Assembly (NCBI GenBank): GCA_945890595.1
Contig: CAMDCQ010000048.1
Location: 1-14,319, forward strand
Direction: 5' to 3'
DNA: 14,319 nt
Source of the DNA: Chitinophaga pinensis
Lineage (GTDB): Bacteria > Bacteroidota > Bacteroidia > NS11-12g > UBA9320
Part shown: positions 7,345 through 12,085 of the stretch, piece after piece
Numbering within the stretch: the stretch's first letter is position 1
Layout of the letters: each line of letters begins with the position of its first letter
Notes under the pieces: generated by a model
The model's input: only the letters and a program-made list of their open reading frames with translations
Databases searched by the model: none
Told to the model about the DNA's origin: nothing
Position numbers and translations under genes: made by a program

Positions 7345-8313
7345 TTAAATCATTAAACTGCAACCTCTGATATCAGCATAATCTAATCGACCTAAAACCT
7401 CAAACTGCCCGTTGTAGTGAACCTTCCCCAAATCATCCGTAGCGATAAAGCAACAAGAATGCAAATTGGCAAGGTCAATAATGTTAAGCGCTGCCGATTG
7501 GCCTGTGGCAGCATGACTCAGTGGGTCGTTATCTGCTCTGGGTAAAACCTTCATCCAAGTGGGGCAGGTATATATACCTTTATCATTTGAGTAAGCTTGA
7601 CTTAGTAACTCCGTCATTCCGTATTCGGAAATAATGGTACCATTGCGAAAAGCAGTTTTCAACTCTGTATAAACCTCTTCTTTGGTGATTTCTTTCTTAC
7701 GACCTTTCATACCGCCAGTTTCTATTACCGTTATTTCTTTGGCAGTTGTGTGTTGTTCTGCAAAATCGAGCAAAGCATAGCTTACCCCAAAAAGGAGTAT
7801 CTTTTTGGTAGAAGTATTGATGCGATCTAATAAGGCTTCATGATTATACAAGTAAAAACCATCTTGTTGTTTATTGTGATGCATGAGAAACTCAACCATG
7901 CTTACCAAGGAAGAATGCTGGCGTTCTAAATAATTAGGCAAAAGCCCAAAAATTTCATATTCTCGGATATCTCCTAATTTCTCTTCTATGATCCTCAGGC
8001 AGTTGTGATGATAATGGGAAATATTTTGTAGGTAATTTTTAGAGACGCCTATTCCGGTGGTACTGCTACTCTCAAAAATCAGGGCAGGCTCAAAATCTCC
8101 TGTTACAACCTTGTGAGTTTTGAAAAAGGTAATGGGTAAACAAGGTATTTGAGTGTAATGGTCTATCTCCGCAGTCTCTTGGTCAATTAAGTCAAGGTAT
8201 TGAGCGTATACTGCATTATTTTTGGCCTGAAATTGAAATATATCTAACGCAATCTCGTTAAAATTGTGCTCAGAGATACTCCAACTATTTTCTATGCTAG
8301 GCAAATGGACCAT
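7345..8313 (-). CDS. LuxE/PaaK-like acyl-protein synthetase or acyltransferase
   Basis: This 322-residue protein belongs to the LuxE branch of the adenylate-forming superfamily. LuxE activates a fatty acid as acyl-AMP and takes it as a thioester; the substrate of the Bacteroidota homologues is not known. Visible motifs: ESSSTTG (81-87), the ATP phosphate loop; YLERQHSSLVSMV (128-140); the VIETGGMKGR stretch (196-205); SEYGMTELLSQAY (229-241), the adenine-binding motif; CPTWMKV (250-256); DDLG (293-296); and GRLDYADIRGC (308-318), the hinge. The phosphate loop normally reads SSGTTG, so S84 replaces the first Gly. No luciferase (luxAB) or reductase (luxC) gene is nearby. ATG start at 8313, almost directly after a -7 element at 8322-8329. 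Its 5' end overlaps the lipoprotein gene by 20 nt on the other strand. Confidence 0.9.
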   Translation of the reverse strand: MVHLPSIENSWSISEHNFNEIALDIFQFQAKNNAVYAQYLDLIDQETAEIDHYTQIPCLPITFFKTHKVVTGDFEPALIFESSSTTGIGVSKNYLQNISHYHHNCLRIIEEKLGDIREYEIFGLLPNYLERQHSSLVSMVEFLMHHNKQQDGFYLYNHEALLDRINTSTKKILLFGVSYALLDFAEQHTTAKEITVIETGGMKGRKKEITKEEVYTELKTAFRNGTIISEYGMTELLSQAYSNDKGIYTCPTWMKVLPRADNDPLSHAATGQSAALNIIDLANLHSCCFIATDDLGKVHYNGQFEVLGRLDYADIRGCSLMI

Positions 8314-8830
8314 ATATACCGCAAAAGTAGTTTCTCTATTGATACTATTTCATGTATACAGTTGTAAACCTGATGATGTGTCTTTTAGTAATGTGCCTAA
8401 AATTAGCTTGAATGAAGTCTCGCTATTACAAGATACCTTAGGTAATGACAGTTTAATAGTGCTGGTTATTGGATTTCAAGATGGTGACGGAGACATTGGT
8501 TTAACCGGAAGTGATACTGCAGCGCCATTTAATTTTGGTAGTCCCTATTTTCACAATTTGCCGGTTACCTACTTAGTGGCGAATACTTCAGGCGCTTTTG
8601 TAGAATTAAAGGATCAATCAGGTGCTCCTTATGGTAATCAGCATGAGCGCGTACCTGTGCTAACTCCTTCGGGCAAATACAAAGCCATTCAAGGGACTAT
8701 ATCCATTAAGCTATCGGCCAATCCACTGTTATCCAAACCAGATTCACTAAAATTAAAAATAGCATTGATAGATCGTGCGCTCAATTGGAGCAACACTATT
8801 CAAACGGAGACCATACGATTAAAACATTAG
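8294..8830 (+). CDS. Predicted lipoprotein of unknown function
   Basis: A 178-residue protein with a lipoprotein signal peptide: basic start, hydrophobic core VVSLLILF, then VYSC with the modified Cys at 24 (Tyr at -2 is not the commonest choice). The residues after Cys are KPDD, compatible with outer-membrane or surface sorting in Bacteroidota, where acidic/Lys residues follow the Cys. The mature part carries FQDGDGDIGL (61-70), an acidic loop seen in many Bacteroidota lipoproteins and possibly Ca-binding, and is otherwise beta-rich. I chose ATG 8294 over a longer frame from 8264 because it puts the signal peptide at the N-terminus. The gene begins inside the first codons of the luxE-like gene on the opposite strand. 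A weak -7 candidate (TAAAATTG, 8259-8266) lies upstream. A terminator follows. Confidence 0.8.
   Translation: MLGKWTIYTAKVVSLLILFHVYSCKPDDVSFSNVPKISLNEVSLLQDTLGNDSLIVLVIGFQDGDGDIGLTGSDTAAPFNFGSPYFHNLPVTYLVANTSGAFVELKDQSGAPYGNQHERVPVLTPSGKYKAIQGTISIKLSANPLLSKPDSLKLKIALIDRALNWSNTIQTETIRLKH
8322..8329 (-). promoter_or_regulatory. -7 promoter element (TACTTTTG) for the luxE-like gene, giving a near-leaderless mRNA
   Basis: On the minus strand TACTTTTG matches TAnnTTTG exactly. Transcription would start about 4-5 nt downstream, near 8317, leaving only a few bases before the ATG at 8313. The element is written inside codons 10-12 (AKV) of the divergent lipoprotein signal peptide. No clear -33 TTG. 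Confidence 0.45.
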
Positions 8831-8862
8831 TGTACGGTATAGCATACATTTATTCTGTTCGT

Positions 8863-8900
8863 AAAAATACCCCCAAAACAAGTAACAGTGGGTATTTTTT
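8863..8900 (+). terminator. Rho-independent terminator after the lipoprotein gene
   Basis: AAAAATACCC (8863-8872) pairs perfectly with GGGTATTTTT (8890-8899) across a 17-nt loop, and the descending arm ends in six T. It lies 32 nt after the lipoprotein stop and separates that gene from the ompH-murI group. Confidence 0.7.
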
Positions 8901-8901
8901 A

Positions 8902-8909
8902 TATGTTTG
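8902..8909 (+). promoter_or_regulatory. -7 promoter element (TATGTTTG) for the ompH-ompH-murI group
   Basis: TATGTTTGCATC matches TAnnTTTG exactly and begins just 1 nt after the terminator T-run. It would start transcription near 8914, with a leader of about 53 nt to the ATG at 8967. No clear TTG in the -33 position, which would fall in the terminator loop or stem. Confidence 0.5.
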
Positions 8910-8966
8910 CATCACGTTAGGCACTTTAGCATCATTTATGTTATTTACGAATGAAACGAGATCATA

Positions 8967-9566
8967 ATGAAAGTACTTATTAAAACCACACTCCTTTTAG
9001 CCTTCAGCGCTATGTTTAGCTTGCAGGTTTCTGCACAGAAATTTGCGTACGTAGATTCTGAATATATCCTTAGCCAACTGCCAGCCTACAAATCAGCCCA
9101 AGCAGAACTTAATGAAATAAGCAAACAATGGCAAGAAGAAATTGATGCTCAGTTTGCTGAAGTAGATAAGATGTACAAGCAGTATCAGGCCGAAAAAGTA
9201 CTGATGACCAAAGATGTGCAAACCAAACGTGAAAACGAAATCATTGAGAAGGAAAGAATAGCAAAAAAGCTTCAAAATGATAAGTTTGGTTATGAGGGTG
9301 AATTGTTTAAGAAACAGGCAGAGCTGGTAAAACCACTTCAAGACAAAGTATATGAAGCAATAAATAAAATAGCAAAGGCAAATGGCTTAGATTTTATTTT
9401 TGATAAAAGCGGGGATATGCTTATGCTTGTAGCCAATTCTAAGTATGATAGAAGTGGAGAGGTATTGGAAGAGTTAGGTGTTGTTTCAACTAATGCGGGG
9501 AAAGATGATACCAACTTACCTCCATTAAGTCGTGATAATTCGAATGATGATCTACCCCCACGTTAA
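8967..9566 (+). CDS. OmpH/Skp-family periplasmic chaperone, first copy
   Basis: Skp-type chaperones form jellyfish-shaped trimers that hold unfolded outer-membrane proteins on the way to the BAM complex. The 199-residue protein has a signal peptide cleaved near VSA|Q at 23, the family's N-terminal strand KFAYVDSEYILSQLP (25-39), a long charged coiled-coil hairpin (about 42-120, rich in Lys, Glu and Gln) and the C-terminal strand region GLDFIFDKSGDMLMLVANSKYD. An extra tail of about 25 residues follows (PPLSRDNSNDDLPPR at the end), Pro- and Asp-rich and probably disordered. ATG start, own promoter at 8902. First gene of a group with a second OmpH and murI, an order typical of Bacteroidota, although bamA, commonly just upstream, is absent here. 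Confidence 0.92.
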   Translation: MKVLIKTTLLLAFSAMFSLQVSAQKFAYVDSEYILSQLPAYKSAQAELNEISKQWQEEIDAQFAEVDKMYKQYQAEKVLMTKDVQTKRENEIIEKERIAKKLQNDKFGYEGELFKKQAELVKPLQDKVYEAINKIAKANGLDFIFDKSGDMLMLVANSKYDRSGEVLEELGVVSTNAGKDDTNLPPLSRDNSNDDLPPR

Positions 9567-9612
9567 TACCTTAATAAACACAAACACTTAACTATAAATT
9601 ATAATAAACCAG

Positions 9613-10122
9613 ATGAGAAACGCAGTTGGAATTTTCGTAATGTTATTTGCCTTTGCGGCAGTACAAGCCCAGACTAAGGTAGCGCATATTAATAGCAGCC
9701 TGCTCATAGAAGCAATGCCAGAGGCCGATAGCATACAAAAAAAATTGATGAAAGAGCAAGAACAATGGCAACAAATACTTGCAGACAAACAAAGTGAAAC
9801 AAGGACTAAGTACGAAAGTTATTTGAAACAAACCGAGGATCCAAATGCATCTAAAGCAATGTTGGAAATTAAGGCTCAAGAAATTGAAAACCTTCAAAAA
9901 CAATTACAAGAACTTAACCAGAGAGCAAGTGAAGAGCTGCAACGTAAACAAGAACAACTTCTCGCACCATTGTTAGAGAAAGTAAAAAAGACAATTGCCG
10001 AGGTAGCTAAAGCGAATGGTTACGCTTATGTTATGGATACTACCGATGGAAGTGGCATTATATACAGTGATGCGTCTTACGATATTATGGCGCTTGTAAA
10101 AGCTAAGTTAGGTCTTAAATAA
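9613..10122 (+). CDS. OmpH/Skp-family periplasmic chaperone, second copy
   Basis: A 169-residue paralogue of the preceding gene: signal peptide cleaved near VQA|Q at 19, N-terminal strand KVAHINSSLLIEAMPEAD (22-39), coiled-coil arms about 40-115 (EQEQWQQILADKQSE, IENLQKQLQELNQRASEEL) and the closing strand part ANGYAYVMDTTDGSGIIYSD. It lacks the Pro/Asp tail of the first copy and is diverged in sequence, so the duplication is old. ATG start, 46 nt of AT-rich spacer after the first copy with no terminator, so they are likely co-transcribed. Its stop is about 4 nt before the probable murI start. Confidence 0.92.
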   Translation: MRNAVGIFVMLFAFAAVQAQTKVAHINSSLLIEAMPEADSIQKKLMKEQEQWQQILADKQSETRTKYESYLKQTEDPNASKAMLEIKAQEIENLQKQLQELNQRASEELQRKQEQLLAPLLEKVKKTIAEVAKANGYAYVMDTTDGSGIIYSDASYDIMALVKAKLGLK

Positions 10123-10126
10123 AACT

Positions 10127-10930
10127 ATTATCAAGGCGTCACAACCTATAGGCGTTTTTGATTCAGGGCTTGGAGGACTTACTATTCTCAAAGCGTTGCA
10201 ACTAAAACTTCCGAATGAGCAGTTCATCTATTTTGGTGATACTGCTCATTTGCCTTATGGCGATAAGAGCGAAGATGCACTTATTAGCTATGTGACCGCG
10301 ATTACCCGTTTTCTCAAAGAGAAAAACTGTAAAATGATTGTAGTTGCTTGCAACAGTGCAACTACCGTTATTAATAAAACCAACGAATTACCGTATACCT
10401 CGTCTCAAATTGTAGAGGTAATAAGCCCTATTGTGAGCCTTATTGCCACGCAAACCAAGTATAAAAAAATCGGAATTATAGGGACACGCAAAACAATTAA
10501 TTCGGGTATGTTTAATCAGGCGTTGGCTAATCTCAATCCTAGTTTAGAGATAGTAGCCAAGGCGACACCACTTCTTGTACCGCTCATTGAAGATGGCTTT
10601 TTAGACGAGAAGGTGCTCTTTCCGGTATTTGACCGCTATTTTGAAGAGTTTAATAACTGTGAGTTGTTAATACCTGCCTGCACGCATTACCCTATTATCT
10701 ACCAACAAATAGAAAACTACTTCAGCAACGGGTTGAAAGTACTACATACCCCCAAAATTATTGCAGAAGAAGTAGACGACTACCTAACCAATACTCAATT
10801 GCACAATTATTTATCTAAAGAGGAAGATGCATATTATTTGTCTGATCTTACTGATGAATTTTTAAAAGAATCAGAAGTATTTTTAGGCAAAAAAGTAAAT
10901 TTCACCAAAGTATTACTCGACAAAGCCTAA
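10127..10930 (+). CDS. murI: Glutamate racemase with a non-canonical start
   Basis: MurI interconverts L- and D-glutamate, supplying D-Glu for peptidoglycan. Conserved parts are all present: PIGVFDSGLGGLTIL (7-21, substrate-binding Asp12-Ser13), YFGDTAHLPYG (35-45), VVACNSATT with catalytic Cys75, and IPACTHYPI with catalytic Cys185. Length from 10127 is 267, normal for the family. The start is the odd point. A stop lies in frame at 10109-10111, and between it and the DSGLGG motif there is no ATG, GTG or TTG. The only start-like codons are ATT 10127, ATC 10130 and ATA 10148. The first TTG, at 10196, would remove the DSG substrate loop. I chose ATT because AUU is a known rare start (E. coli infC, pcnB) and it fits the usual N-terminal length. 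A sequence error is the alternative. Confidence 0.85.
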   Translation: MIKASQPIGVFDSGLGGLTILKALQLKLPNEQFIYFGDTAHLPYGDKSEDALISYVTAITRFLKEKNCKMIVVACNSATTVINKTNELPYTSSQIVEVISPIVSLIATQTKYKKIGIIGTRKTINSGMFNQALANLNPSLEIVAKATPLLVPLIEDGFLDEKVLFPVFDRYFEEFNNCELLIPACTHYPIIYQQIENYFSNGLKVLHTPKIIAEEVDDYLTNTQLHNYLSKEEDAYYLSDLTDEFLKESEVFLGKKVNFTKVLLDKA

Positions 10931-10992
10931 GCATACAATTGCATAGCATCAGGCGTTTCTCTTGCGCCACTAATTTTAAATCCGTTTGCTAC

Positions 10993-11028
10993 TTTGTAGT
11001 GTAAGAAACGAATAGATTTACATATTTG
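10993..11028 (+). promoter_or_regulatory. Possible promoter for the hydroxyacid dehydrogenase gene
   Basis: CATATTTG (11021-11028) matches seven of eight positions of TAnnTTTG; a TTTG at 10993-10996 is 24 nt upstream, somewhat far for a -33. Transcription would start near 11033, about 11 nt before GTG 11044. The upstream-most in-frame start, TTG 11026, lies inside this -7 element, which argues against it. The rest of the gap 10931-11043 shows nothing clear. Confidence 0.35.
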
Positions 11029-11043
11029 CACCACTTAAAAATA

Positions 11044-12003
11044 GTGAGTGATTCACACCACATATTGATTATTGATGAAGTACATCCTGGATTACTGGAT
11101 ATGCTTGAGGATCAACTTGTTATATATCGACCTCATATTACGCTGGTAGATTTAGAAACAGCCCTACAAGACGCAACGATTTTAATAGTGCGTACTAAGC
11201 TTTTTGTGGATGCTAGTTGGATGGCTAAAGCACCCAACCTGCGCGCAATAGGTAGATTAGGTTCAGGTATGGACAACATCGATACCCAATGTGCAGAAGA
11301 GCTAAATATTGCTTGTTTCAATGCTCCTGAGGGAAATAGAAATGCCGTAGCTGAACAAACAGTTGGAATGATGCTTGGTTTATTAGCTAATATTAACAAA
11401 GGCCATCATGACATACGAAACGGTATTTGGGATCGGAAGGGAAATGAAGGACTAGAACTCGCTAATTTATGCGTGGGGATAATAGGTTACGGTAATGTGG
11501 GTCGCGAATTGGCAGCTAAGTTGGCGTCTTTTGGCTGTAGGATATTGGCCTATGATTTATATGCCTCGGGTTTTGATTCAGAGCATGTGCAAGAAGTAAG
11601 TTTAAAGGAGATACAAGAGCAAGCGGATGTACTAAGTTTACACGTACCCTTGAACAAAGCGTCAGAAGCCTTAGTCAATAAGCAATTTATAGAAACGATG
11701 AAAAAACCTTTTTATTTATTGAATTTGTCAAGAGGCAAAGTTTGTGTCTTAAGCGATATTATTGGTGGTTTAGAATCGAAAAAAATAAGGGGTGCTGCAT
11801 TGGATGTATTACCGAATGAACAATTAGCTACATTCACCGAAAACGAAAAGAAAGAGTTGGCGTATTTAGTGGGAAACAACGCTGTTATTTTAACACCTCA
11901 CATCGGTGGTTTAACCAAAGATTCATTTGAGCAGCTAGCCAAAGTATTGGGAAATAAGATCTTAAATTGGATAGAAAATCACCCACTTGTGAACCCAAAG
12001 TAA
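11044..12003 (+). CDS. D-2-hydroxyacid dehydrogenase, 3-phosphoglycerate dehydrogenase-like
   Basis: NAD-dependent oxidoreductase of the D-isomer 2-hydroxyacid dehydrogenase family, oxidising 3-phosphoglycerate or a related 2-hydroxy acid. Counting from GTG 11044 (319 residues): N-terminal flavodoxin-like substrate half; GRLGSGMDNID (70-80); Rossmann motif VGIIGYGNVGRE (144-155) with Asp171 after the second strand, the usual sign of NAD preference; catalytic Arg230 (NLSRG), Glu259 (LDVLPNE) and His286 (TPHIGG). There is no C-terminal ACT domain, so it is the short form, without the serine-binding regulatory part of some SerA enzymes. No serC or serB nearby, so the substrate is not certain. 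GTG 11044 is preferred; TTG 11026 would lie in the promoter, TTG 11065 would cut the first strand. It begins about 113 nt after murI and looks like a separate transcript. Confidence 0.88.
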   Translation: MSDSHHILIIDEVHPGLLDMLEDQLVIYRPHITLVDLETALQDATILIVRTKLFVDASWMAKAPNLRAIGRLGSGMDNIDTQCAEELNIACFNAPEGNRNAVAEQTVGMMLGLLANINKGHHDIRNGIWDRKGNEGLELANLCVGIIGYGNVGRELAAKLASFGCRILAYDLYASGFDSEHVQEVSLKEIQEQADVLSLHVPLNKASEALVNKQFIETMKKPFYLLNLSRGKVCVLSDIIGGLESKKIRGAALDVLPNEQLATFTENEKKELAYLVGNNAVILTPHIGGLTKDSFEQLAKVLGNKILNWIENHPLVNPK

Positions 12004-12085
12004 CCCCTACCTAAAATTAATTTGAATTATTGCATTTTTATAACAAATATTGAAGTTCGAAACAAACCGTATAAAAACAACGTTT

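Noticed and set aside
7340..7355. Palindrome TAATG-TTAAAT-CATTA at the convergent stops as a terminator
   Set aside because: Only 5 AT-rich base pairs and no adequate U-run on either strand.
7345..8313. Reading the LuxE-like gene as part of a bioluminescence operon
   Set aside because: No luxA, luxB, luxC or luxD homologue is present, and the gene stands alone.
8785..8967. Plus-strand 60-codon frame overlapping the lipoprotein end and reaching ompH-1
   Set aside because: It overlaps the lipoprotein gene in another frame and runs through the terminator and the -7 element; its residues show no coding pattern.
9093..9903. Minus-strand frames rich in Leu and Phe opposite the two ompH genes
   Set aside because: Lys/Glu/Gln-rich coiled coils read backwards give Leu/Phe-rich frames that mimic membrane proteins; the plus strand holds clear OmpH proteins.
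11026..11043. TTG 11026 as start of the dehydrogenase
   Set aside because: It falls inside the likely -7 element and adds residues not expected for the family; GTG 11044 fits better, though not proven.
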